Source: DATCLS01 sp035296625
Lineage (GTDB): Bacteria; Actinomycetota; Acidimicrobiia; Acidimicrobiales; VFJN01
Direction of reading: 5' to 3'
Assembly (NCBI GenBank): GCA_035296625.1
Contig: DATHAO010000055.1
Location: 17,214 to 81,213, forward strand
DNA: 64,000 nt
The position numbers and the translations under genes were made by a program. Positions 33,135 to 41,153 of the stretch are shown in pieces (the first letter of the stretch is position 1; the number at the start of each line of letters is the position of its first letter). Below the pieces are notes generated by a model that worked only from the letters and a program-made list of their open reading frames with translations, had not been told where the DNA came from and ran no database searches.

Positions 33135-33192
33135 GGTGGGCGACGGTATCGCCGTGCCGGCCGGGGCCACGACTCGGTAGCCTCCGACGGCG

Positions 33193-33696
33193 GTGGAGAT
33201 CAGGGCCGTGCACCCCGACGAGCACCGTTTCCTGGGCGAGCTGACCGTGGCCGCGTACCGGGCCATCAACCCGGGCGACCACGACGGCGCTCTCGACGAC
33301 TACGAGGCCGAGCTGCGCGACGTGGCGGGCCGGGCGGCCGAGGCCGAGGTGCTCGTTGCCGTCGACGGCGACGGCACGGTGCTGGGTGGCGTCACCTACG
33401 TGCCGGGGCACACCTCGCCGTCGGCCGAGTTCTCCGAGCGCGACGCCGCGGGCATACGCATGCTGGCCGTCGACCCCGAGGCCCAGGGGCGGGGGGTGGG
33501 CGAGGCGCTCACCCGGGCCTGCATCGACCGCGCCACGGCGGCCGGGCGCGCCCAGCTGCTGCTGCACTCCACCCCGTGGATGACGACGGCCCACCGGCTC
33601 TACGTGCGCCTCGGCTTCGCCCGCGACCCGGGCCGGGACTGGGAGATCGAGCCGGGCTTCGTGCTCCGCGCCTTCCGCCTGCCGCTCGACGCCTGA
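33193..33696 (+). CDS. GNAT family N-acetyltransferase
   Basis: 167 residues from a GTG. A complete GNAT fold: MEIRAVHPDEHRFLGELTVA at the start, IRMLAVDPEAQGRGVGEALT with the acetyl-CoA-binding Q/R-x-x-G-x-G/A loop, and HSTPWMTTAHRLYVRLGFAR with the C-terminal motif. Substrate unknown. It is divergent from the acyl-CoA dehydrogenase gene. Confidence 0.9.
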   Translation: MEIRAVHPDEHRFLGELTVAAYRAINPGDHDGALDDYEAELRDVAGRAAEAEVLVAVDGDGTVLGGVTYVPGHTSPSAEFSERDAAGIRMLAVDPEAQGRGVGEALTRACIDRATAAGRAQLLLHSTPWMTTAHRLYVRLGFARDPGRDWEIEPGFVLRAFRLPLDA

Positions 33697-33797
33697 CGAG
33701 CGGCGGGCGGGGCGCGGCGGCCGGGTCGGTCCCGCCTGCCGGGCATCCCGGCGTTCAGTCAGCGGGTCGACGATGCCATGGTGAGCAGATGCGACCA

Positions 33798-33815
33798 GTG
33801 TGTCCATGGTCACAC
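33798..33815. promoter_or_regulatory. 18-bp near-perfect palindrome in an AT-richer convergent gap
   Basis: GTGTGTCCATGGTCACAC is symmetrical except for one T-T position. It lies between the stop of the GNAT gene (33696) and the stop of the convergent YbaK gene (33869), next to a second weak inverted repeat (ACGCA...TGCGT, 33814-33828). The symmetry looks like a protein-binding site, but no promoter is expected here; a terminator is also possible. Confidence 0.4.
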
Positions 33816-33868
33816 GCAATTCTGTGCGTAGTCGGCGCCGTACGTAACGCGTTCGCCCACTGATCGAG

Positions 33869-34417
33869 TCAGGAGCTGGACGGTTGGCCCAGGCCGTCCA
33901 GCACGACGGCGCCCGGCAGGCGGCCGAGCAGGGCTCCCGGGAGGAGCAGCTTCGAGTCGCGCAGCCCGCTGCCCACGACGACCCGGTCGGCGGCGACGAC
34001 GGCGCCGTCGACGAGCACCGGCCACGACGGCGGCAGGCCGACCGGGGTGATGCCCCCGTAGGCCATGCCTGTCTCGGCGACCGCCACGTCCATCGGCGCG
34101 AAGGATGCCTTCTTCGCCTGCAGGTGCCGGCGGACCCGCCCGTTGACGTCGGCCCGGGTCGTGGCCAGCACCATGCAGGCGGCGAAGGATCGGTCCGGGC
34201 CCCGCTTGGCCGCCACGACCACGCAGTTCGCCGACTCGTCGAGACCCACGCCGTAGGCGTCGCAGAACGCGGCGGTGTCCGCGAGGTCGGGGTCGATGGC
34301 GGCGACGAGGACCGTGGTTTGGTCGGCGTCGTCGAGCGCCGCGAGCGCCGCGCCGACGGGGACGGCGAGCAGATCGGGGCGGGTGGTGGCGGGGGTCCAG
34401 TCAAGTGTGCCGACCAT
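33869..34417 (-). CDS. YbaK/ProX-type aminoacyl-tRNA deacylase (editing-domain) protein
   Basis: 182 residues from the ATG at 34417. The editing-domain landmarks are SANCVVVAAKRGPDRSFAAC, RVRRHLQAKKASFAPMDVAV with the conserved lysines, and ETGMAYGGITPVGLPPSWPV, a typical GxxxGGxxPxG segment. Free-standing members hydrolyse misacylated tRNAs such as Cys- or Ala-tRNA(Pro). Which tRNA is corrected cannot be told. It is divergent from the acyl-ACP thioesterase gene. Confidence 0.85.
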   Translation of the reverse strand: MVGTLDWTPATTRPDLLAVPVGAALAALDDADQTTVLVAAIDPDLADTAAFCDAYGVGLDESANCVVVAAKRGPDRSFAACMVLATTRADVNGRVRRHLQAKKASFAPMDVAVAETGMAYGGITPVGLPPSWPVLVDGAVVAADRVVVGSGLRDSKLLLPGALLGRLPGAVVLDGLGQPSSS

Positions 34418-34527
34418 GCCCCGCAGTCTGCCCGCCGAGCCGGGACCGCCCCGACCGGGCGGTTGGCGCACGACGGTCGGTCCGACCGGTTCGACGGCGG
34501 TAGCGTCGGGCCGCTACAACCCGGGCC

Positions 34528-35400
34528 GTGCTCGACGAGGTGCTGGTGCCGCCGCCCGAGGCCGGACGGGTGTTCCGGGCGGGCCGGCGCGTCCGTCTGG
34601 CGGACGCCGATCCGACGGGCCGCCTGCGCCTCGACGCCTGCGCCCGCTACCTGCAGGACATCGGCAACGACGACACGGCCGAGAGCGGCATCGACGACCC
34701 GGCGACCACCTGGGTGGCGCGCCGGGCGGTGATCGACGTCCACCGGCCGCCCGTGTGGCAGGAGTGGCTCGGCCTCGCGACGTGGTGCGGCGGCACGGGC
34801 GGCCGGTGGGCCGAGCGGCGTCTGGCGCTGGCTGGCGAGCGCGGCGGCCGCGTCGAGATCGCCACGCTGTGGGTGCACGTCGACGTGACCACGATGGCTC
34901 CGGCGCGGCTGCCCGAGGCGTTCGTCGCCGCCTATGCGTCGGCGGCCGGTGGCCGCAGGGTGTCGAGCCGGCGCTGGCTCGACGGGCCGCCACCGCCCGG
35001 GCCCGCCGTGGCCACCCGCGCGTGGCCTCTGCGGGCGGTCGACGTCGACCTCCTCGGCCACGTCAACAACGCCGCCTACTGGGCGGCCGTGGAGGAGCTG
35101 CTGCTCGGCGGCCCGGCGGGCTCGGCCTCCGAGGAGCCCGCGCCGGACGGTCCGGCGCCGGGAGCCGCCCGCCACCCGCTGCTCGCCGCGCCGCATCGGG
35201 CCGTCATCGAGTACGGCGCAGGCATCGCCCCCGGCGCCCCGGTCGAGCTGGTGACGATGTCGTCGCCCGGGCGTGTGTCCGTCTGGTTCACCGTCGCGGG
35301 CACCGCCCACGCCACGGCCACCGTGGGACCGCTGCCGGACGGCGGATCCGTTCCGCACGGCCGGCTGAGGGCACGCGGCGGCCGGTCCGGCCTCGACTAG
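34528..35400 (+). CDS. Acyl-ACP thioesterase-like protein (double hot-dog fold)
   Basis: 290 residues from a GTG. Two hot-dog domains in tandem: the first opens VRLADADPTGRLRLDACARY, followed by LQDIGNDD; the second carries PLRAVDVDLLGHVNNAAYWA, followed by AVEELL, with the family's DxxGHVNN-x-xY signature. The arrangement matches plant FatA/FatB-like bacterial thioesterases (PF01643), which release fatty acids from acyl carrier protein. Fits the lipid-rich neighbourhood. It ends convergently with the quinone-oxidoreductase gene in a shared hairpin. Confidence 0.85.
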   Translation: MLDEVLVPPPEAGRVFRAGRRVRLADADPTGRLRLDACARYLQDIGNDDTAESGIDDPATTWVARRAVIDVHRPPVWQEWLGLATWCGGTGGRWAERRLALAGERGGRVEIATLWVHVDVTTMAPARLPEAFVAAYASAAGGRRVSSRRWLDGPPPPGPAVATRAWPLRAVDVDLLGHVNNAAYWAAVEELLLGGPAGSASEEPAPDGPAPGAARHPLLAAPHRAVIEYGAGIAPGAPVELVTMSSPGRVSVWFTVAGTAHATATVGPLPDGGSVPHGRLRARGGRSGLD

Positions 35401-35412
35401 CTCGGCCGGATC
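35384..35412. terminator. Bidirectional terminator hairpin between convergent genes
   Basis: GGTCCGGCC (35384-35392) pairs with GGCCGGATC (35404-35412), nine base pairs with one G-T, around an 11-base loop. It overlaps both stop codons. Confidence 0.55.
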
Positions 35413-36355
35413 AGTCGGCGAGGAGGACGATCTTGCCGAGCTTGCCGCCGTCCGCGAACCGTTCGTAGGCGGCTGCCGCCTCCGCCATCGGGAACGTGGC
35501 CGCCAGCGGCACGGTGATCCGTCCGTCGGCGAGCAGCGGCAGCACGTGGCGCTCGACCCGGCGGGCGGCGAGCGCCTTGTCCTCCAGGGGCCGCGACCGC
35601 AGCGTCGAGCCGTGGATCCGTCCCCGGGTCGCCATGAGAGCCAGCAGGTCGACCTCGGCCCGGAACCCGGCACCCACGCCGATCACCGCGATCCGCCCGG
35701 CGGTGGCCAGAGCCGCCAGGTTCGCCGGCATGTTCGGGGCCCCCACCAGCTCGAGCACGACGTCGAAGGGCCCGCGCTCGCCGAAGCCGTCGGGGGCCAC
35801 GACCGTGGCCCCGAGTGCGGCCACGCCCGCCCGCTGGGCGACGGACCGCACGGTGGCGACCACGTCGGCCCCCGCGGCCACCGCCAGCTCGACCGCGGCC
35901 GTGCCGACGCCGCCGGCGGCGCCGTGCACGCAGACCCGCTCGCCCATGCCCAGCTCGCACTGGGCGAAGAGCGCGTCGTGGGCGGTCGTGTAGTTCTCGG
36001 GTACGCCGCCGGCGCGCTCCCACGACACCCCATCGGGGACCGGCACGGCCAGCGGCTCGGGCACTGCGGCCAGCTCGGCCTGCGCGGCCCCGGCCACCAC
36101 GGCCATTACCCGGTCGCCGACGGTGAAGCGCTGGCAGCGCTCGCCGGCGGCCACGACCTCACCTGCCATCTCCAGGCCCGGGATGTCCGGCGGTGCCGTG
36201 CCGGGCGGCGGCGGGTAGAAGCCGTCCCGCTGCATGAGATCACCGCGGCACACCCCGGCGGCTCGCACGCGCACGATCAGCTCGGTCGGCCCGGCTACGG
36301 GGTCGGGGTGCTCGCGCCACTGGAGGGCGCCGTCCACGATGGTCACGGCCCACAT
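35411..36355 (-). CDS. Zinc-independent quinone oxidoreductase / medium-chain dehydrogenase family protein
   Basis: 314 residues. N-terminal GroES-like domain with VRAAGVCRGDLMQRDGFYPP and DIPGLEMAGEVVAAGERCQR. The nucleotide-binding motif is RVCVHGAAGGVGTAAVELAV (AxGGVG). It lacks the zinc-binding cysteines of alcohol dehydrogenases, so NADPH:quinone or enone reduction is likely. The ATG at 36355 is 11 bases after the LysR stop on the same strand, so regulator and enzyme are co-transcribed. Confidence 0.9.
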   Translation of the reverse strand: MWAVTIVDGALQWREHPDPVAGPTELIVRVRAAGVCRGDLMQRDGFYPPPPGTAPPDIPGLEMAGEVVAAGERCQRFTVGDRVMAVVAGAAQAELAAVPEPLAVPVPDGVSWERAGGVPENYTTAHDALFAQCELGMGERVCVHGAAGGVGTAAVELAVAAGADVVATVRSVAQRAGVAALGATVVAPDGFGERGPFDVVLELVGAPNMPANLAALATAGRIAVIGVGAGFRAEVDLLALMATRGRIHGSTLRSRPLEDKALAARRVERHVLPLLADGRITVPLAATFPMAEAAAAYERFADGGKLGKIVLLAD

Positions 36356-36366
36356 CGGGCCGGAGG

Positions 36367-37287
36367 CTACCGGCCGGCCTCGTCCAGCCTAGGGTGGACA
36401 CCGGGTTGGTCGGCGGCGGCCACGATCTCGCGAATCGTCTCGTCGACGACCCGCGCTGGGGCCGACAGGCGGGCGCGGCGGCTGTGGGCGAGGCCGACCC
36501 GGCGACGGGCCAGGCCGTCGACCGGCACGCGGTGCCAGGCGCCGGTGATCCACGCCGGCACCGCGGAGGAGGGTAGGACGGCGGGGCCGAAGCCCTCGAA
36601 GGCCAGCGACGCCACGAGGCGGAGGCCGTCGACCTCGGCCAAAGGGCGCAGGGCGACGCCCGCCTGGGCGGCCTCGCGGTCCAGCTCGTCGCGGAACGCC
36701 GTGCCCTGCGGTTCGAGCAGCAGCTCGTGGGCCGCCAGCTCGGCGAGGTCGATGCGCTCGTGCTTGGCGAGCGGGTGGCCGTCGGGGGCCACGACGATGC
36801 GGTCCTCGTCGAAGAGGGGGCGGCTGACGAGATCGGGGTCGGGGATCGGCAGGTTCACGACCGCGAGGTCGAGCGCCTCGCTCAGCAGCTGGGGGAGCAG
36901 CGACGTCGTGGTGGCGTCGACCACCACGACTCCCACCTTCGGATGCCGCTCGCGCATCACCTCGAGCAGCCGGGGCACGAGCCAGCGCCCGACCGTGCCG
37001 ATGCAGCCGAGGCGGACGCTGCCCGACACGTCGTGCATGAGCGCATCGACGTCCGCGCGCAGGGCGTCGAGCTCGTGGCGGATGCGCCGGGCCCGGGCGA
37101 CGACGACGTCGCCCTCGTCGGTCAGCGCCCCGGAGGTACGGTCGACCAGCGTGGCGCTCAGCTCGCGCTCGAGCCGCGCCACGTGCGTGGACACGTTCGA
37201 CTGAACCGTGTGGAGCAACCGGGCGGCGCCGGAGAACGAGCCGGCTTCCGCCACGGCCACGAGGGCGGCGAGCTGACGAAGGTCCAT
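36367..37287 (-). CDS. LysR-family transcriptional regulator
   Basis: 306 residues. The N-terminal winged helix reads MDLRQLAALVAVAEAGSFSG, AARLLHTVQSNVSTHVARLE, RELSATLVDRTSGALT; the substrate-binding half begins VRLGCIGTVGRWLVPRLLEV. The layout is textbook for the family. It is the first gene of a two-gene unit with the quinone oxidoreductase, which is its probable target. It is divergent from the 6C small RNA, whose promoter starts 36 bases from the LysR start codon. Confidence 0.93.
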   Translation of the reverse strand: MDLRQLAALVAVAEAGSFSGAARLLHTVQSNVSTHVARLERELSATLVDRTSGALTDEGDVVVARARRIRHELDALRADVDALMHDVSGSVRLGCIGTVGRWLVPRLLEVMRERHPKVGVVVVDATTTSLLPQLLSEALDLAVVNLPIPDPDLVSRPLFDEDRIVVAPDGHPLAKHERIDLAELAAHELLLEPQGTAFRDELDREAAQAGVALRPLAEVDGLRLVASLAFEGFGPAVLPSSAVPAWITGAWHRVPVDGLARRRVGLAHSRRARLSAPARVVDETIREIVAAADQPGVHPRLDEAGR

Positions 37288-37322
37288 CGCTCAACATGAT
37301 GGCACCTATCGGAAACAACTGT

Positions 37323-37351
37323 TTGACGCATCGGCCGGCTCGTCCCACAAT
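37323..37351 (+). promoter_or_regulatory. Promoter of the 6C small RNA
   Basis: TTGACG (37323-37328) and CACAAT (37346-37351) are 17 bases apart, close to the primary sigma-factor consensus. The predicted start at about 37358 is just upstream of the first C-loop hairpin. Confidence 0.65.
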
Positions 37352-37357
37352 GGCTGT

Positions 37358-37484
37358 ACACGAGCGGCGTAGGAATCCCCCCTCCGAAGCCGTTCGATTA
37401 GAGGTGCCGCAGACGGGATCCCCCCTCCGCTGCGAAGCACCCGTAGGAGCCGACCGATCACCCGCGGTCGGCTCCTTCCGTTTT
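37358..37484 (+). ncRNA. 6C-type small RNA
   Basis: Two hairpins each expose a run of six cytosines: AGGAATCCCCCCTCCGAAGC in a CGGC/GCCG stem (about 37365-37392) and GGGATCCCCCCTCCGCTGCG in a CGCAG/CTGCG stem (about 37409-37434). A strong terminator follows. This is the hallmark of 6C RNA, a small RNA conserved in actinobacteria (called B11 in mycobacteria), whose C-rich loops can pair with G-rich ribosome-binding sites. In mycobacteria and Streptomyces it is found near a HAD-IB family gene, as here with the HAD-PlsC gene at 37543 (gene order recalled, not looked up). Ends are estimated from the promoter and terminator. No tRNA fold can be made of this sequence. Confidence 0.85.
37446..37484 (+). 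terminator. Intrinsic terminator of the 6C small RNA
   Basis: GGAGCCGACCG (37446-37456) pairs perfectly with CGGTCGGCTCC (37465-37475) around an eight-base loop, followed by TTCCGTTTT. It is the clearest factor-independent terminator in the window. Confidence 0.9.
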
Positions 37485-37542
37485 CCGGTGGCTCCGCCCG
37501 CCACCCCGCAGCAGCGGCGTCCGGGCTGTACGGTCGGCCCCG

Positions 37543-39015
37543 ATGAGTGCCACCGCCACCCCGGGACCCGTCGCCGACGGTCGCCGTCCGCAGGCCGCGG
37601 CCTTCTTCGACCTCGACCGCACGCTGCTCAGCGGCGCCAGCGGCCCGGCCTACAGCCAGGCCATGCGCGACGCCGGGGTGATCACGCAGGGCCCCGTGCC
37701 CGGCGAGTCGCTGCTCTATCGGTTCTTCGACCTGGTGGGTGAGACCCGCCCGGCCATGCTCCTCACCCGCCAGGGAGCCCGGCTGGCCAAGGGCTGGTCC
37801 AGCGCCGAGGTGCGCGAGGCCGGGCGCATCGCCGCCGGGCGCCTCGTCGACGTCGTCCAGCCCTACGCCCGGCCGCTGCTCGACGGGCACCGCCGGGCCG
37901 GGCGGCCCGTGGTCATGGCGACCACCACGCCGGTCGACATGGTGGGCCCTCTGGCCGACGCGCTCGGCTTCGACGACGTGATCGCCACCCGCTACGGGAC
38001 CGGCCCCGATGGCCGCTACGACGGCACTATCGACGGCGAGTTCGTCTGGGGTCCGGGCAAGCTACGGGCCGTGCGGGCCTGGGCCGACGACCACGGCGTC
38101 GACGTCGGCGCCAGCTGGGCGTACTCCGACAGCCTCTACGACCGCCCGCTGCTCGGCGCCGTCGCCCACCCCGTGGCCGTCAACCCCGACCTGCGGCTGC
38201 AGGCCGTGGCGACGCTGCGGCGGTGGCCGATCGTGCACCTCGACGTGCCCGCCGGAGTGGCGAAGCTGCCGATCATCGGGCTCGAGCTGCAGCGCATCGG
38301 CCAGTACGCCCTGCGCCCCGAGCTGCTGCCCTACGCCCGCTTCACGTTCTCCGGCCTCGAGCACATCCCGGACGACGGCCCGGCGATCCTCGTGTCGAAC
38401 CACCGCAGCTACTTCGACCCGGTCGCGCTGGCGCTCGCGTTCGCTCGCCGCCACCGGCCCGTGCGGTTTCTCGGCAAGCGTGAGGTCTTCGACGCCCCCG
38501 TCGTCGGCCCCGTCGTGCGGGCCATGGGCGGCATCCCCGTCGACCGGGCCAGCGGGTCGAGCGAGCCGCTCGAGCAGGCCGCGGTGGCGCTCGGGGCGGG
38601 CGAGCTCGTGGCGATCCTCCCCCAGGGCACGATCCCGCGCGGGCCCGCGTTCTTCGACCCCGAGCTGAAGGGCCGATGGGGCGCAGCCCGCCTGGCGGCC
38701 ATGACCGGCGTGCCGGTCGTGCCCATCGGGCTGTGGGGCACCGAGCGCGTGTGGCCGCGCCGCGAGCGTGTCCCCCGCATGTGGAACCTCACGAACCCCG
38801 CCCACGTCTCGGTGGCGGTGGGGCCACCCGTCACGCTCAAGCTGCGCTCACCCGCCGCGGACACCCGCAGGATCATGGCGGCGATCGCCGACCTGCTGCC
38901 GCCCGAGGCCCGCGAGGGCCGCACGCCGACGGCCGAGGAGCTCGCCCTCACCTACCCCACCGGCTACCGAGGCGACCCCGAGGCCGAGACGGAGCGCCGC
39001 CCCGGCGAGGACTGA
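37543..39015 (+). CDS. HAD-IB phosphatase / PlsC acyltransferase fusion
   Basis: 490 residues. The N-terminal HAD-IB domain has AAFFDLDRTLLSGASGPAYS (D-x-D-x-T), VVMATTTPVDMVGPLADALG, and WAYSDSLYDRPLLGAVAHPV (motif IV). The C-terminal domain (~250-480) is a 1-acylglycerol-3-phosphate acyltransferase: LVSNHRSYFDPVALALAFAR with N-H-x4-D, KREVFDAPVVGPVVRAMGGI, and AILPQGTIPRGPAFFDPELK in the FPEGTR position. Such fusions occur in actinobacteria, where both steps act on glycerophospholipid precursors at the membrane. It begins 58 bases after the 6C terminator. Confidence 0.9.
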   Translation: MSATATPGPVADGRRPQAAAFFDLDRTLLSGASGPAYSQAMRDAGVITQGPVPGESLLYRFFDLVGETRPAMLLTRQGARLAKGWSSAEVREAGRIAAGRLVDVVQPYARPLLDGHRRAGRPVVMATTTPVDMVGPLADALGFDDVIATRYGTGPDGRYDGTIDGEFVWGPGKLRAVRAWADDHGVDVGASWAYSDSLYDRPLLGAVAHPVAVNPDLRLQAVATLRRWPIVHLDVPAGVAKLPIIGLELQRIGQYALRPELLPYARFTFSGLEHIPDDGPAILVSNHRSYFDPVALALAFARRHRPVRFLGKREVFDAPVVGPVVRAMGGIPVDRASGSSEPLEQAAVALGAGELVAILPQGTIPRGPAFFDPELKGRWGAARLAAMTGVPVVPIGLWGTERVWPRRERVPRMWNLTNPAHVSVAVGPPVTLKLRSPAADTRRIMAAIADLLPPEAREGRTPTAEELALTYPTGYRGDPEAETERRPGED

Positions 39016-39046
39016 GCACGGCCCGGCTGAGCGGATCCGCGGATGG

Positions 39047-40951
39047 TCACGGTCGTCTTCTCGGCCGCTGGGCGGCCGAGAGGTCGAGCGACGGGCTATC
39101 TCCGCTCGTGGAGCCTTCGGGACCGGGCCGCTGGGCCACGGCTGCGCCCGTCGGTGCCGCCTCTCCGGCCGAGTCGCGCACCCAGCGCCCGCGGCCGGAC
39201 GTCTTGGCCGCGCGCATGGCGTCGTCGGCTCGCTGGAGCACATCGTCGACCGGCCCCTCGGCCACCGACGCCACGCCGATGCTGGCGTCGAGGTGCACCT
39301 CGTAGGACGAGCCGGGCAGCGGGGTGATCGGCTCGCGGAGGACCTCGAGCAGTCGGGCCGCCACGACCTCGACGGCGTCGGGTGTGGTCAGCCGCTCGCA
39401 CAGCACGGCGAACTCGTCGCCGCCGATGCGGGCCACCAGGTCGCCGGGCCGCAGGGCGTCGAGCAGCCGCCCGCCCACCGCGGCCAGCACGCGGTCGCCG
39501 ACCGGGTGCCCGAGTTGCTCGTTGACCGGCTTGAAGTGGTCGAGGTCGAGGTAGATCACGGCGGCCTGGTCTTCGCCGGAGCGGGCCACCGCGGCGAGCC
39601 GGTCGATGAACGCCGGGCGATTCGCCAACCCGGTGAGCGGGTCGTGGGTGGCGGCGAAGCGCAACGTGGTGTGGCTTCGGTCCCATTGCAGCGTGAGACG
39701 CAGCAGGTGGCCGACGCGCCGCACGGTCGTCCAGTTGAAGCGGCTCGGGCGGCCGGCCCGGGTGCGCCACACCACAATGGCGGCGGCGGGTTCCCCGTCG
39801 CCCGGCAGCGCCACGGGGTGAACCCAGCAGGCCTCGTAGCCCTCGGCCCGGGCACGGGCAGCCAGCGCGGGCGGCAACTCGTCCAGCTCGGCGAAGTGGT
39901 CCTTGCCGGAGTGCACGGCCCGGGTCCACGGCGCGCAGGGGTCGGCCTCCAGCAGCCCGCCGGCCCGCCCCGCGGTCGCCTCGAACCGGTTGCCGGTCCA
40001 GCGGTCGCCGATCGCCACCGCGGTCTCGGGCACCATCTCCTCGAGGGCGGCGACCAGCTCGGCGAGCACCTCGGCCACCGGAGCGCCCTCGCCCATGGCC
40101 CCGATCGCCAGGTCGAGGGCGCGCTCGTAGCCCACTCGGCGAACGTGGACGACGTACCAGGGCAGGCCCGTGCGCCGCGTCGTGAGGACGGACAACTCGC
40201 AGGGCAGGTGCCGCCCATCGGCGTGCACCAGGTCGACGGGTAGGCCCACGCCGCCCCACGGCGTGATCTCGAACGCCTCGTCGATCACGCCGAACGCCTC
40301 GTAGACCTCGCCCAGCGACTGGGGAGCGACCACGCTGTCGAAGCGGGTGCCCACGAGCTGGTCTGGCCGCCACCCGAAGAACCGCTCCATCGAGGCGCCC
40401 GCCCACACGATCGTTCCGTCCGGGTCGATCAGCGAGACGGGGAAGAGCGCGTGGTCGGCCATCGCCGCGAAGGACTCGGCGGTCGGGCCCGAGGCCTGGA
40501 CCAGCTCGATGCGGTTGCCGAACGGGTCGTCGGTGTGGGCCCGCACCGTGCCCGGCACGTCCTCGGCGGGCCGCACGTCGTGACCCGCGGCGGTGATCCG
40601 GGCGGCCAGGGCGCCGAGGTCGGCGACCACGAGCACCGGGTGGGCCTTGCGCGCCGGGCGGAAGGGGTCCTCGACGCCCAGGTGCAGGGTCACCTGCGGT
40701 CCCTCGAACCAGCACCCGCCCCGCACGGCCAGCGCGGGGGGCTTGGGCACGGGGCGCAGCCCGAGCAGGTCGCCGTAGAAGCGGTGGGCGGCGGCGACCG
40801 CCTCGTGGCCGGCGGGCATCGCCAGCTGGACGTGGTCGATGCCGAGCAGGAGCGGGGCGTCGGGGGGCGCGGCCGGCCCGTCCGGCCGTGGGGACGCCGC
40901 CTCGGCCGGGGGGCCGGGGGCCTCGGGGGGATCGTGCTCGGGGCGAACCAT
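39047..40951 (-). CDS. VOC-PAS-GAF-GGDEF diguanylate cyclase
   Basis: 634 residues from the ATG at 40951. Order: Pro-rich start; VOC domain (~35-150, LLGIDHVQLAMPAGHEAVAA to DPFGNRIELVQASG); PAS domain (~165-270, SLIDPDGTIVWAGASMERFF); GAF-like region (~275-420); GGDEF domain (~435-605). The active site IGGDEFAVL is intact, and RPGD lies five residues before it, the RxxD inhibitory site for feedback by c-di-GMP. HDPLTGLANRPAFIDRLAAV is the usual domain start. It should make c-di-GMP from two GTP. A VOC domain as input module is unusual and suggests sensing of a small metabolite. No transmembrane segment. Confidence 0.88.
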   Translation of the reverse strand: MVRPEHDPPEAPGPPAEAASPRPDGPAAPPDAPLLLGIDHVQLAMPAGHEAVAAAHRFYGDLLGLRPVPKPPALAVRGGCWFEGPQVTLHLGVEDPFRPARKAHPVLVVADLGALAARITAAGHDVRPAEDVPGTVRAHTDDPFGNRIELVQASGPTAESFAAMADHALFPVSLIDPDGTIVWAGASMERFFGWRPDQLVGTRFDSVVAPQSLGEVYEAFGVIDEAFEITPWGGVGLPVDLVHADGRHLPCELSVLTTRRTGLPWYVVHVRRVGYERALDLAIGAMGEGAPVAEVLAELVAALEEMVPETAVAIGDRWTGNRFEATAGRAGGLLEADPCAPWTRAVHSGKDHFAELDELPPALAARARAEGYEACWVHPVALPGDGEPAAAIVVWRTRAGRPSRFNWTTVRRVGHLLRLTLQWDRSHTTLRFAATHDPLTGLANRPAFIDRLAAVARSGEDQAAVIYLDLDHFKPVNEQLGHPVGDRVLAAVGGRLLDALRPGDLVARIGGDEFAVLCERLTTPDAVEVVAARLLEVLREPITPLPGSSYEVHLDASIGVASVAEGPVDDVLQRADDAMRAAKTSGRGRWVRDSAGEAAPTGAAVAQRPGPEGSTSGDSPSLDLSAAQRPRRRP

Positions 40952-41072
40952 TCGATCAGCCGCCGCTCGGGGATTGGGGACCGGACCTCGACGTGCCGCG
41001 GGCGACGAGCCCGGGCCGGAGCTTCGTCGCACCGGCCGGACGTCGAGCCCCCAGACGGGCCGAGGCGGTCAT

Positions 41073-41153
41073 CTTGTCACCCGCGGGCCCGCCCCGCAGC
41101 CCGGGGGTCGGCGTTTGCCCGAGGGCGGCCGGGCAGACAAGTCTGTGACAAGT
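41073..41153. promoter_or_regulatory. Candidate operator copies for the GntR regulator
   Basis: GTGACAAG occurs at 41145-41152, GACAAGT at 41136-41142 and 41147-41153, and the reverse complement CTTGTCAC at 41073-41080. The repeats touch the GTG start at 41152, so binding would block the regulator's own expression. No Shine-Dalgarno sequence precedes the start, so a leaderless transcript is possible. Confidence 0.5.

Noticed and set aside
37363..37410. tRNA-like acceptor pairing (GCGGCGT with GTGCCGC)
   Set aside because: Only 47 bases lie between the ends, no anticodon or T-arm can be formed, and the sequence matches 6C RNA much better.
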